Origin: Prostheceraeus crozeri
Lineage: Eukaryota; Platyhelminthes; Polycladida; Euryleptidae
NCBI GenBank assembly: GCA_907163375.1
Contig: CAJQUW010015597.1
Coordinates: forward strand, 496,001-560,000
Direction of reading: 5' to 3'
DNA length: 64,000 bases
Part shown: one piece after another, positions 41,586-53,253 of the stretch
How positions within the stretch are numbered: position 1 is the stretch's first letter
How the letters are laid out: the number at the start of each line of letters is the position of its first letter
Notes under the pieces: generated by a model
The model's input: only the letters and a program-made list of their open reading frames with translations
Database searches by the model: none
Told to the model about the DNA's origin: nothing
Made by a program: the position numbers and the translations under genes

Positions 41586-44500
41586 CTTAGATGATCTCTC
41601 AGCGCCACTTCCACAGACTGCTGAAGAAAAGTTGGAATGCAGAAATAAATAGCCTGTGTTCGTTCCCAAAACTTTCAGGGCTGGGTTATAGTATTCAGTA
41701 GTATTGACAGCTCCCAGTTTTAGACCGAAATATGTGAAGAACTACAGGGAATTCAGCAATTACTGATTATTCTCGTTTTCCTCATACAGGCCCTTAGATG
41801 CTAAATTGTAGGCTGAAACTTCGATGGTAACTTAAGGATTCACAGTCCTATGGGCTGCATGTGACGGAACACAAAAATACTCAGATTAAAAGGTTGATGA
41901 AAAATCATATATAATAGTGATTATATTTAATTTTCATTTTTACTCGAAGAAAATGGTGAATGGGTTAACAACTATTTATCTGCAAATTTAGGCCGTTTTG
42001 GACAACACCTACCGATACCACAAATTTTTTTAGGTGTCAAAAGTCTTGATTTTTTTCGTATAACCTTTATTGATATCCATAATTAGCGTATATATCAAAA
42101 TTTCTATGATAACATACCCGCAAAAAACGCCAAAACAAGTAAAAAAAATAAAGCATTTATACTCTAAATAGCCTCTCAGCGCCATTATAGTGTATATTAC
42201 CAGGTCTCTATGAGCCAGTCACATATAATTAAAGGGTATATGAGCGCCAAATGCCATAAATACTTATCATATTATTCCCAATTTGAGAGCTGTTACCCTC
42301 GTTACTGTCACTTCAACGTACGCTTCTATATAGTACCAGCTGAGATGGAAAAGTACGTGAATAGGGAGAAATTCACAATAGAACTTGTGAGTTTGTACTG
42401 TTGCTTGGTTGGCACATACAGTGGGAAAATAATTTACTATTTCGTACAGATTTTCTTCGAAGACTAATAAGTAGTATATAGATGAAAAATACAATGTAAT
42501 ATTCAACTACATATTTGCATGAATTTGAAATAGATCAATATTTACATACTGGATAAAAGTGAAAGTCACAGCAAAGTTTAAATGTCCACTCCATTCCGAT
42601 AGATTTTACCTGCATGAAAAAAGGGCCATGAAAATATTAAAAAGATATGAATTTGTCATGATTTGCACCAACCGTCAAGAGGAACAAGATATAGGAACTA
42701 AACTTTCATTACTTGAAACAGGACTTTACACAGCTAAGGAGCTTGCCCTGTTTCTACACATACACCTTGCAAGCAGATCCGAGCAGAGTTTAAGTTTCCC
42801 TATTTTTATCTTTCAATGAACGAGTCGCTCCTTTCAAAGGAGAAAGTGACAAAAGATGCTGTGGATTAAATGCCATTACTGTGGTGCTTATCATAAAGGA
42901 TCACGATGATGTTATCGCAAAATAGCAGAGTAGGTTAAGTAGGTCTATTGTGAATGGCAATATGAAGCATGACAATGAGCTTCAGCTTGCGCATTGTACA
43001 TTGTGGCATATTTTGTTGATGATTAGTATGTATGATTATTTATTTCTTTTTGTGTGTCTTTTAGGCTTACATGTATATGCACATGTCTATCGTGTCTGTT
43101 TTTGGAAAGGCGTAGACCTTTCATGGAAGCAGATGTCTCATCAAGCACACTTGAATTCAGGTCTTTATTGATTCTCTATCATCACTTCATTAAAGGAGAT
43201 TGTTAACAATTTCGTCGGCAGAGCTTCGATGAGTTTTATACGTTGAATACTGTGTAGGCCTATCAGGCTTATCACTACTATAAGTCTTATAAAGCAATCA
43301 CGCTAAACGATCCATGAGACTATCTGAGACAAACCCTGAACAAAATCTAGAATCCAACCATAAAGCAACCGAAAATTTCTCCTAGACCAACCTTAAATAA
43401 ATTCCATAAACAACGAACCCAAAACTAATTTTCATTTTAAATTACTTTTCGCGTAAACCGCACCATAAGACGGTAGCAATTTGAAGTCGATGTGGCCTAC
43501 ATGGATTTCACCTATGCCCTAGTCATAGCACTTATTCATGGATATCCATACTCATCCTAAGCTTAAACTTCAAAAAATATAGCTCTCACAAGAATCTCAT
43601 ACTGTGCGATAACTTCTGTAAATCCTAAGACTTGATAAGTCAATAAAATTAATTGGACATGCACTATAAATTCATTATCAAGCAAAAGTACATGCATACA
43701 TGCCAGCATGCATCTACATAAGGCATGAGACCAGTGAGGACAGTTATGTCACCCCTATTTGACATTCATTTTATCATAGCTTATTATTTCAAGTATGCCT
43801 GTTCTAGACCTACTTCAATTCATGATGTTGTTATGTGAATATAAGAGAATAACCGCAAAGTATGCAAGTCAAGACATTCATGCTGCTTTCAGCTACTAAG
43901 TCTTATCATAGAATCAGTATATGATGGCTGAAAACAGTTTTGAAATTTGAATTCAAAATCGTGTCTATTGTATTAGGCCTTTAATTACGAATTTAGGCCT
44001 CTTCTGAATGGACAAAAAAGGGGACCACTTTTGTTGGATTTTACCATATCTGAGCATTTCCATGCGTCGTCTTTGAAGGATTTTGCATTCTTAAATTGAT
44101 TATAACTAGTAATTAATTGACGCCTTAATTGCTGCATACCTAGGTTCAATTAACATGTAGATATCCATGGTGTTAATTTTTTGTAATCTTATTTATATGG
44201 GTCCAACAGCAGCTGTGTTTACCAAACGTCCTCTTATGATACAAAAGTCAACCTCAAATTGAGTGCATGTGAGTCTCATCAATTTTTCTTCGAGTTGCAA
44301 TAAGTTATTGAATCTAACCTTTAACATCATACATTTAACTCGGCAACGCCCAAAATTTACGCATTTATGCAAAATTATTTTAATTGCTTGTAACTAGTGT
44401 ATTTACCATCCAATATGACTACTAAAGTGAAAAACTGATTATTTCAACTTTTTTGTATTATTTCCAGCATGTGACATATGTGTCACACTTATGTTCTAAC

Positions 44501-46276
44501 CGAATATTTTCACATTCACCATATCGGAATTAAATCTACAACTACATTGTAATGATTATAGGTAAATCAACAACAAATCAGCTTGGTTTGCCTGATGTGA
44601 CGAATAATGTATACTGAGCAATTACAACCGGTACTTTTTCAAAAATTCAATTCCTATTTTTTTTCTAAGTTTGAAGGCTCATAGCAAGAAATATTTAGGA
44701 ACTAGAATATTTTGAGCTAATCTCAGCTATAGATATGTTTGTAATCTTCTGTAACACAAAACTTTGACTTCAAGCACTACAGGTCATGAAACAGAGCGTT
44801 TGCGGCAGCACAGTCAGTGTCAATTGGATGAAAAGTTTGTCCTCAAATCCGATCATCCCATCAATCAATTTGCAAAGAGTTTACCGATCATTTATCTCGT
44901 CAATATCATCAACGACAGGAAATCGGAAACGATTTATCCCGACATTGTTCATACCGCACTGAAAATGTGTGGCATTTTATTGAATCCACAGAAGCAACTA
45001 TTCCGGACACCAGCCATCAATGCATATACCACCCGAGTCACCATATCATCAACCATATTGCATGGCAGGTTCCAGACTGTAAGTCTACTAAAGTTGATAG
45101 AGCATTTCCAATGAAAACTTTTGTTTGATTGCCATTTCCACCAATTCATTTGCCCTCAAAAGGAACTGGAACCACAGATCTCATCAAATAAAATGCTTCA
45201 TCTTCACGAGAGTCCTTGAAACGTTTCAAAATCCGGAAAGAAAATATTGCTTTTGAGCTTTTGACTATATTGATGATCGTTTAGTCATATCTCACAAGTA
45301 GGCCTATAACGATGTCGTTTACTCTTTGGCATAGCCGTAATTCTCGATGGAAGTGCTGAACATCCTAGGCCTATTGAATTTGAAGCTTCTTCTATTATTG
45401 AGCGGATGCTACATGTACAACAAAGTTACTTAGTTTATTTTTGCTCTTTGATGGATCCATTCATCAAAAAGAATTCCAAATATGACACAATCATCTTTTC
45501 TGATGATCACATCTGCTACTAGATGACTACGCTACATGTAGAAAGAAATAAACTTATTTTCTTTATGTTTCAATCGCTTTTACTTTCATTATTAAACACA
45601 TTAAGAATGTTCAAGGCGCGCAAATTATTTGATGTGTTCAATGAAAATTATTGCTGATAAATCACCGATTCTAGAACATACACGAACGGAAAATTCAAGA
45701 AAATTACTATGGCGTCATATGACGACTCTTCAATCGTCCTCTTATGACGCAACTTTGATGAACTACATCTATGTTTGTAGACACTAACAGAGAAATTCAA
45801 CAATGCGTAATCCACATAGCCCATATTTTGATAATTTCTGCAAGAAAACTTTGCATTTCAAGATTTTTTCAGTAGAATAAAAGCAGTTGCAGTAGTGTCG
45901 AAGCGTCGTCTTATGACGATAATAAAATTATGTATTTATCTTATCATTTCATCGTTCATGAAAATGATATTATCAAATTTCAAGTTTTCAAGAATACTTC
46001 AATTCAAATGTAAAAATATATCAAATAGCGATAGCTAAACAGATGATCAATCATGCCAATATCACAGCCTGAAAAAAGGCATTCTAAAGGGAAGAAAAAT
46101 AAAGGAAATAACGAATCTTTTCTGTTTTATGTGTCATTCGACCATCTAATTTAATGAACTAACTTCAATATCATAAAATATAAGCATCAACATAATATTT
46201 CAGTAAAAAGATGCCGTCCAATCTAACTTTTACTTTCTTACAAAAAGTTGTCATTCGCGTGGAAATACTCATGTGC
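41586..46276. other. Intergenic region, no recognised gene
   Basis: It begins with gatctctcagcgccac (41594-41609), with a second copy cctctcagcgccatta at 42173-42188. These are inverted relative to the minisatellite at 46277-46425. Open frames at 42210-42467 and 42559-42819 show no family motif. An exon-like open stretch at 44783-45078 is listed separately. Confidence 0.4.
44783..45078 (+). CDS. Unrecognised exon-like open stretch
   Basis: An open 98-codon stretch bounded by a good acceptor (actacag) and a good donor (gtaagt). It reads GHETERLRQHSQCQLDEKFV, then SDHPINQFAKSLPIIYLV and later KMCGILLNPQKQLFRTP. Composition looks protein-like but I recognise no family, and no partner exon was found nearby. 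It could be an exon of an unknown gene, a decayed mobile-element ORF or chance. Confidence 0.25.
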
Positions 46277-46425
46277 GTTTGAGGCGCTTAGAGACTATTT
46301 TGGCGCTCAGACACCACTTGTGGCGCTCGGAGACCATTTAATGGCGCTAAGATACCTTTTAAATATATCATCTGCCATTGAAATGGCGCTCAGAGACCAT
46401 TTAGTTTGGCGCTTAGATACCTTTT
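46277..46425 (+). repeat. TGGCGCTCAGAGACC minisatellite
   Basis: Six diverged copies of a roughly 24-bp unit, (T)GGCGCT(C/T)AGAGACCATTTA, ending in aagatacctttt. It is followed by (TA)n. Confidence 0.7.
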
Positions 46426-46427
46426 AA

Positions 46428-46442
46428 ATATATATATATATA

Positions 46443-46508
<66 letters not shown>
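46428..46508. repeat. (TA)n microsatellite
   Basis: About 80 bp of TA repeats with a single tc interruption near 46444. Confidence 0.9.
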
Positions 46509-46511
<3 letters not shown>

Positions 46512-47204
46512 ACTCTATGAGTTCTGCATTCTACTAAGAAGGGATTGACAGACAAACATGCTTTGATGCGATGTTCGTAATGGTTCGTGTTATTGATTGA
46601 AAAGCCGACCAGATAAAGGTAGTGATTCTATGGGATGTTTGAAATAGTTTTTCATCAATGAAGCGACGGCAGTCGTTGTAATCGAGTCATGGCCAGGTGT
46701 CGCAGACGCCCGTTTCATAACATCTTGAGATCCGAGTTGTTTGGATGTCATTGTGACTCATACAAAATCAGTTTTAGGACCGATAGTGGTAGTCTGTGCG
46801 TGTTGCATTCAACAAATTTCAAGACGGGCAAAAAAATTGCAAATGTTCAATGTAATGTGATTGATCGTTAATTTGGTATATCATTGAGCTATGATGCAAT
46901 GATGAAATTTACAAAGAGAAGCTTTTATTTCTAATTAGTCTTCACCAATTGTAGAAAATATTCGAAAGTGCGTTATCTTCTAAATAATTATACTTAAGCT
47001 TACCCGACAAACAAAGGATTACACGGACCACAAACGGAATTCCGTTTCTAGTCCGTAAGATCCGCGGACTCCTTCGGAAGTCCGCTTTGTTGGGTATATA
47101 TAAACAACATGCAATAAGGTTCTGATTAGTTGAATAATCTGTCAATCATTTATAAACACAGTAAATTGCCATAATCAGACATGACAATTTAGGTACAAGG
47201 TTAA
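46509..47204. other. Intergenic, nothing recognised
   Basis: No gene or repeat family recognised. Short open frames only. Confidence 0.4.
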
Positions 47205-47534
47205 ATGCGGAATGCCAAAGAGAGAAATGATTTTGTATTCAAGAATCGCTTATGCAGAGTGTATTTGAAATCAAACCACACTGCAAACGATTGTCGCAAT
47301 GTGAAGTTAAAATGTAAAATTTGTCCAGATGGTAAGAACCGCCTTCAGTTTCTTTTACATCATGGAAAAGTAATTGACTCTGAGCCAAGGCTTGACAGTA
47401 ATGTAATTGAAGCAAGTAATTATAATTTTCCACCGAATGCAGTTTTTTTAACTGGCAAAGCAATGAACGGTGTGTTTACACCAGAGATGCGGAGTCCTAT
47501 CATTTTTGCTAGAGTCGGAGTCCCCGACCTATAA
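47205..47534 (+). mobile_element. Gag-type zinc-knuckle remnant, BEL/Pao-like LTR retrotransposon (fossil)
   Basis: A short open stretch with two zinc-knuckle-like blocks (one around LKSNHTANDCRN, one around KLKCKIC) followed by LLHHGK. This recalls the gag C-terminus of BEL/Pao elements. No LTRs, protease, reverse transcriptase or integrase were seen nearby. It is a broken, truncated and probably old copy. Confidence 0.4.
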
Positions 47535-47744
47535 CTAGACCCGAAGTCCTCGTGCATAGCTGTCACTGCCTTAATGTTAACGTTCTCCGTCAAACAAAAG
47601 TACAGAGACACTGCTGCATGCAAAGCTTTTAATAGTTGAGGTGAGCCGTGATAGTGAAAAGAGGATTGTCTTTTCACTCGGTGATTTAATAGAGAAGACA
47701 GGCCTTCATAGCCTCGATCACACCTACGCACCAAAGGTCACATC

Positions 47745-49135
47745 TAGGGATTCCAAAATCCCGAGATTGAGTAGGATCGTAGATATCCTTTACAAAGCAT
47801 AGATATATAGCATGTGATACCGGTAGGGGTTGCAATCCCGAGATTCCGTAGGTTGGTGCAAATCTTCAAATCCCAGGATTAATATATTAATTTTGTTAAT
47901 GTTTTGGCATTGATTTATAGATGTTTTACTGCTTCAAGCAGAAACCGAATAGATTTTCGAATTCTTTTCAATATCTTTCTTTGAATTACTAGTTCAAATA
48001 CTAATTCAATACAGCTACTCACGATAAGCTATGTCATATACACGCGCTCATACATATATACTCACGCTCTTTATGTCATCTAATCATATGTAAAGGACAG
48101 AGATTCCACAATCCCGAAAAATTTCATTCACGGGATTCCGGGATTGAGTAAAATAGCAAATATGTTATGACAAAGCACATGTGTATGTGGGATACCGAGG
48201 TTGCCAAAAGTTGGTTACTTACAGTGTACATATCGCATTTGACAAGTTGACTCAAAGTTTCTTCGCTTTATGCACAGATTGATAACAACAGAGTAACATG
48301 GAACAGCTGCGAATTCCTGAATTGTGTACTTTCAATCTGCAATTTCCTGAGATTCGGGATTGGTAGAGTGAAAACCCGGGATTAGGGCCTGTCTACAACA
48401 TCTTACAACATCTCTACAACAACTTTTCTTGATCCCGGCATTCGGAATTACAAGCTCTGACCCGCGATCAAGATTGACCAGATTTAGACATGCCAACCGC
48501 ACAGCCACAAGTAAAATGGTAAGATAATCAAAATCACAGCAATCTCCTCAATGTATTGCACTGCAGTGCATGACACTGGCTCATTGGATTCCAAAATCCC
48601 AAGCTCGGGATTGCGCGATAAAAAATCTTCTATATACCTTTCACCGTTAGCTAAGCTAATGCTGTGAATACCAACTGTTGTCAAATGAGAATAATTCTTC
48701 CTGAACACCAATCCCGTGATTGAATTAACCAGAGGCTAATGACCATTACCTTAGCTGTGGTCTAGTGAGCAATTTGCCTCCTAACGATCTCAATCCCGAG
48801 GGTTAACTCTATTCTTAATCCCCGATATTGTGTAGGCCTACTTCCCCATTGCTAACCAATAATCACCAATTGGTTATGCCTTCAAATATAGCTACCTTTG
48901 GCAAATGAAAAGCTCAAATTTAAGTCTCGACCTTTATTCAAAAGGCCTCATCAATGGATTACTGAAAACGTAATGTTGACGGTTATATCAAAGTGTGAAG
49001 CCTGTATCTATCGTGGATGGATTTCTGATAGTTTTATCTTCGACAATTTGTCTTACCTTGGACGGAATACAGCTATATTGCAATTTTCTCAATCCCGGGA
49101 TTTTGACCCTCCAATCCCGGGATTGGAATCCATTT
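47745..49135. repeat. Cluster of AATCCCGGGATT-like motifs
   Basis: About fifteen copies of AATCCCG or its complement CGGGATT, often paired as an imperfect AATCCCGGGATT palindrome, spread over 1.4 kb of otherwise unlike sequence. Examples are near 47750, 47842, 47869, 48112, 48144, 48355, 48376, 48433, 48594, 48709, 48792, 48820, 49093 and 49117. Spacing is irregular, so it is not a simple tandem repeat. Confidence 0.65.
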
Positions 49136-49229
49136 AGTCACATCAGAGACAAAACTGAAATGCTAGCATGTTTGAGAATATTGCCTCTTACCCAAACGTT
49201 GATCTTGTATGATGGCTCCTCCAAAGCGC

Positions 49230-49396
49230 ATATTAAAATCGAAAGTGTGCTAATATTTTTTGAAGAAGGATGGGGATTTTCCTGCCTGATAGAGAATGGA
49301 GAAAACCCGTGTGAAGCACACATCAACAAGATGGGAGGAGCCGAGTCGCATGCATCCAACTTAAAGCGACATTTGATAAACTTTCATCGAAAATGA
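49230..49396 (+). pseudogene. BED-type zinc-finger fragment
   Basis: The end of the open frame 48995-49396 reads FSCLIENGENPCEAHINKMG and then SHASNLKRHLINFHRK before the stop. C-x(8)-C and the closing H-x(4)-H spacing with SNLKRHL are typical of BED-like fingers at the N-terminus of hAT-type transposases and ZBED proteins. No transposase follows before 50.5 kb. It is probably a lone relic. Confidence 0.42.
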
Positions 49397-49399
49397 TTG

Positions 49400-50519
49400 A
49401 TTATTGATACAGCAATGATTACTAAAGATAGGTTCAGGTAAGCCTATAATGATCTATGATGTGCCATTTTTAAAAAAAACAGCTACGCTATATGTACTGG
49501 CCACCCGGAGTCGGAGTCCTATCAAAATGATAGGACTCTATATCCATGGTTTACACCGTGAGATGGTAAATACCATCCCACTGTGCTCATTCTATTCCAT
49601 GTCCCGATAAATCTGTGGTGTCTGTTTTCATTTCAGTAGCTACATGAATAGTGGTGTTTTACTGCACATTTTCTCTTTAGACGTGTAGGTGCACAATTGA
49701 TTGCCATGTGGTATTTACATGTACTTGCTTTTTTGTAAACATCATCAAATAAATAGCTACCTAAGTGTATGAAATAGGGGAGGCGGGACTAAAATGTGCA
49801 GCGGATGGGTAATTTGAGTTCCTCGGCCTCTATCTCAAGACCCATTGTTCGAATGAACTTCAAATTCGGTAGCAAACTAGTCATTGTCTATCAGCATGTG
49901 GCCCCGCAGCTGATTTGAGGGAGACAAGCTCGCACGCGCTAAGAAGCGGTAACATTGCCCAAATTTGATCGATGAAGTACCGACAATGATCAGACACTTA
50001 TTTGGCTGTGCTTCTCATTCTGTTTAGATTGATTGTTCAAGGCAAACAAAAACTGTCCCCTCATCTAACGATCTACATGTAACTTCCAATAAGACCCACC
50101 ATTGATATCCGTGTAATGTAAGTCCATAAAGTAAAGTGCCCATATAGCCCCACTCCTAAAATATTACTGGTCATATAAAATGGGCAATGCATTTTTATCA
50201 TCACTATTTATTATTTCTGGCATACTTATTTTCCAGAGAAATACCCAGAATCGATAAGAGATTTATTGAAAGACATTATGGAACTATGAATCAATGCAAA
50301 AAGGTTTTAAGAATTGCTAAGTGTCAAAGCATGAAATTTGTCAGAAATAGATATGTCTATTGTTATCAAGTTTAGTTAGAAAGTCAGATAGCAAACTAAA
50401 TGACATAAATTCTTCATTTTCAATTCCTCATCATGAGCACTAACTTGCTTCTGAGATTGGCATCAGTTTAGTTTCTGCCGTGGACATACTCCCACGCATA
50501 ACGTCAAGTTGCCAGTCAA
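49400..50519. other. Intergenic, nothing recognised
   Basis: Unassigned. Some phrases (ggaggcgggact near 49780, cccatatagcccca near 50136) recur near 59100-59285, one of them inverted, hinting at another low-copy repeat. Confidence 0.35.
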
Positions 50520-50564
50520 ATCTTAACGTCAAAGTTAGAGGATTTCCTTCTGTGTTCTTTCGAC

Positions 50565-51337
50565 ATGGCAACAGACAAACGAAATACTCGTTCGAACGCA
50601 TCGAATGTTGATGACCTAAGAGCTGTAATAGCCCAAGAAAATGCTTCCCTGTGAAAGCATATTGAAAGCCTAATAGCCTAGAGTAAGGAGGAAATCCTGA
50701 AAACGCTTACTACAGAAATTGTGAAAATAAATGCTCAATTAGAAAATTTGAATGGTCGCATGACAAAGTTTGAGAGTGATGTGTCTAATCTCAGGCGAAA
50801 TCAGTATCATCTTGAGCAAGAGATGAGTGCATTTAAGGTTGACATGTCGAAATTTGAAGAAACATTGAATAATGATGTGGTCTTCCAAATAGCTGAAGAG
50901 ATGGAGTCGCGTGAAAGAAGGAAGCTGAATCTCGTGATATCTGGGTTGGAAGAGATATGTGAAGGCAGTCTCTAACAAGGACAAGAAGCAGACAAAGCCA
51001 AATGCTCTGAAGTTTTAAAGCCTTGAACTTAAATAGCATCAATCTTTCAGACATCAAGCGAATTGGCAAACCTCGAGAGGATAGCAAAAGACCTATTTCA
51101 ATTACTTGTCAATCTGTGACTGATAAACATGCTCTCTTCAGATCTGCAAAATTTCTTCGCCATTCTCAATTTTCCAACGTATATATTAACATCGATCGAA
51201 CACCTTTACAGCAACACCGCTTCCATCAACTGAGACAGGAATTGATCTCAAGTCGCAACAAAGGTGAAAATGTGATCATCTACCGTGATAGGGTCTGCTC
51301 GAAAGACGAAGCAAAAGTGCCAAAAAACTTTCTATAA
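50565..51337 (+). pseudogene. LINE ORF1 (coiled coil and RRM-like)
   Basis: It begins ATGGCAACAGACAAACG. A heptad-rich region (LENLNGRMTKFESDVSNLRR) is followed by ESRERRKLNLVISGLEE. The next part in another frame has RSAKFLRHSQFSNVYINID, then QHRFHQLRQELISSRNKGE, the usual L1/CR1-type ORF1 RNA-binding C-terminus. Two early stops (near 50652 and 50682) and one frame change (about 50976-51023) break it. Confidence 0.65.
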
Positions 51338-51342
51338 ATGTT

Positions 51343-52281
51343 TTGAGATATGGAGCTTCTTTTCCGACTATGTTATTGCTGAATGCTAGATCGATATTTT
51401 ATAAACTTGATGAACTTTTTGCATTAAAAAGACCTATGGTTATTGCAGTGACAGAATCATGGCTCCACTCTGGTATCACAGATGATTTATTAAGATTGAA
51501 CAATTATTATTTTTTGCGTAAAGACCGCAACGATAGAAAGGGTGGTGGTGTCTGTTCTTGGATAGCCTACACCAGAGTTGCAATTTCTCCTGTCATGTAA
51601 CTGATATTAACTGCCCTTCTACCATTGAAGTTTTATCCTATGAGTTAATTGAAATAAACGCCTTTGTTTTTCTGTGCTACATACCACCTAATCTTTGACC
51701 ACGTACTCATTGCTGATTATATCATCAGTGTAGTTGATGAGCATCTATGTAAACATTCTGAAAGACAATTAATTTTTTGTGGTGATTTTAATAATTTTGA
51801 TGACACCCTTTTCTCCGATTACTTCAATTGTGCGGAAACTATCCAAAATCCCACTAGAGGTGATTCATGTTTAGATCGTATTTGGGTCTCTCGCACGGTT
51901 TGCGAACAGTATGAAATCGTTTCTGAAATAGGTCCACCATTGAAGACCTCTGATCACAACTGTGTGTTGCTCACTGCAAAGAAGGCATCTAAGGCGAATA
52001 TCAGGACGATGCAAAACGTCGATGACTTTAGGTCTCACATTTTTGCGCTTCTAAATAACTTATCATGTGCCAATTTTTCGTCCATTTATCAGGCAGACTC
52101 AGTAAACGAGAAGTGTGAAAGGTTCTATGAATTGATGATGGATGCTGTTCAACATAGTCCTAGAAAGTGCATCGTTCTCTCCTCCTCTGATAAACTTTGG
52201 ATGACCCCAGTTTTAAAGACACTGATAAACGACCGCTGGGAAGCCTACAGAAAGAAACAATGGAACGTTTACAATAAATAA
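51343..52281 (+). pseudogene. LINE ORF2 AP-endonuclease domain
   Basis: MLLLNARSIFYKLDELFAL and VIAVTESWLHSGITDDLL (catalytic Glu of TESWL) give the start. LIFCGDFNNFDD and KTSDHNCVLL give the GDFN and SDH boxes. The middle (DINCPSTIEVLSYELIEI) lies in a different frame around 51600-51690. The domain nicks the target DNA to prime reverse transcription. The frame breaks make it non-functional. Confidence 0.75.
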
Positions 52282-52295
52282 ACCTAAAGACAAAA

Positions 52296-53249
52296 GTGAG
52301 AACAGAAGTTAAGAAAGCAAAAGATGTGTGGACCAAAGCTAGCCTAAGTAAAAATCGAAATATTTGGAATTTTGTCAATGATATCAGCGGCCGAAAACGA
52401 TCCCCCGCGTCTTTGAACAGCCTCTCTTCAGGAGTGTATGAAAGTCTTCAGATTCTCTCCGATTCCTTTAAAGAAAATTTCAACTCTCTCCCAGACGAAA
52501 CTCCTTTGAATCTCGATGATCAAAAATGGAATTGTTCGATAACGTCAGAGAATGTATTCCATCACCTCTGTAGCATCAACGACAGAAAATCAAATGGAAC
52601 TGATCCACTTCCCCCTCGTCTATTAAGAGAAAGCTCTTACTTGATTTGCGATGTTGTCCGCCACATTTTTGAGAGTTCAGTCCACAGTCGAGTTTTTCCA
52701 GACTGTTGGAAAACTGCTTTAATTTGCCCTATTTCAAAGAGAACGAAACCAAGCCTTGCAGATTACAGACCAATATCTCTCCTTCCTGCCCTAAGCAAGA
52801 TTTTTGAAAAAATTGTTTTGAACACAATGAAAAATAGCTTACTGAATCTCTACGGCAGTGAGCAGCACGCCTTCCGACCCCTGGGCTCAACCTCGACAGC
52901 TCTTGTACATACGCAGGATGTTATAACAGGATTTATGGACCAACCTTCCACCGTCGCCGTTCGCCTAACGAGCATCGATCTATCCAAGGCCTTCGATAAA
53001 ATACACCATAGTAGACTAATAAACGATTTCTTCAAACGTGGAATAAACCATGGGTTCTTAATTTGGTTGCTATCGTATGTCACTGACAGACAACAACGGG
53101 TAAAGTCAAATGATTTACTTGGTCCCGTTTACCCTGCAACATCTGGGCTGCCTCAGGGAAGTGTCATGGGTCCATATCTGTTCGGCGCCTTTTTTGGATC
53201 CCTACAAGTCTCTTCAGAAAATGCAAAGATAGTGAAATACGCAGATGAC
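52296..53249 (+). pseudogene. LINE ORF2 reverse transcriptase, interrupted at YADD
   Basis: Motifs: ADYRPISLLPALSKIFEKIV, SIDLSKAFDKIHHSRL (catalytic Asp), SGLPQGSVMGPYLF, VKYADDL. The frame then runs into piggyBac sequence, GCLRHP-like, derived from the transposon end. The remaining thumb and C-terminus lie at 55860-56547. Confidence 0.82.
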
Positions 53250-53253
53250 TTAA
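53250..53253 (+). repeat. TTAA target site, left
   Basis: A TTAA within gatgacttaacgg of the LINE frame, matching the fixed target of piggyBac transposons. The right partner is at 55857-55860. Confidence 0.55.

Noticed and set aside
41095-41594. Open frames of up to 156 codons across the minisatellite and (TA)n
   Set aside because: They translate tandem repeats (WGQE- and IYIYI-type strings) and are not genes.
40731-46508. A Polinton-type interpretation of the (TA)n-bounded interval
   Set aside because: No polymerase, integrase, ATPase or capsid-like frame was seen; only inverted minisatellites support an element at all.
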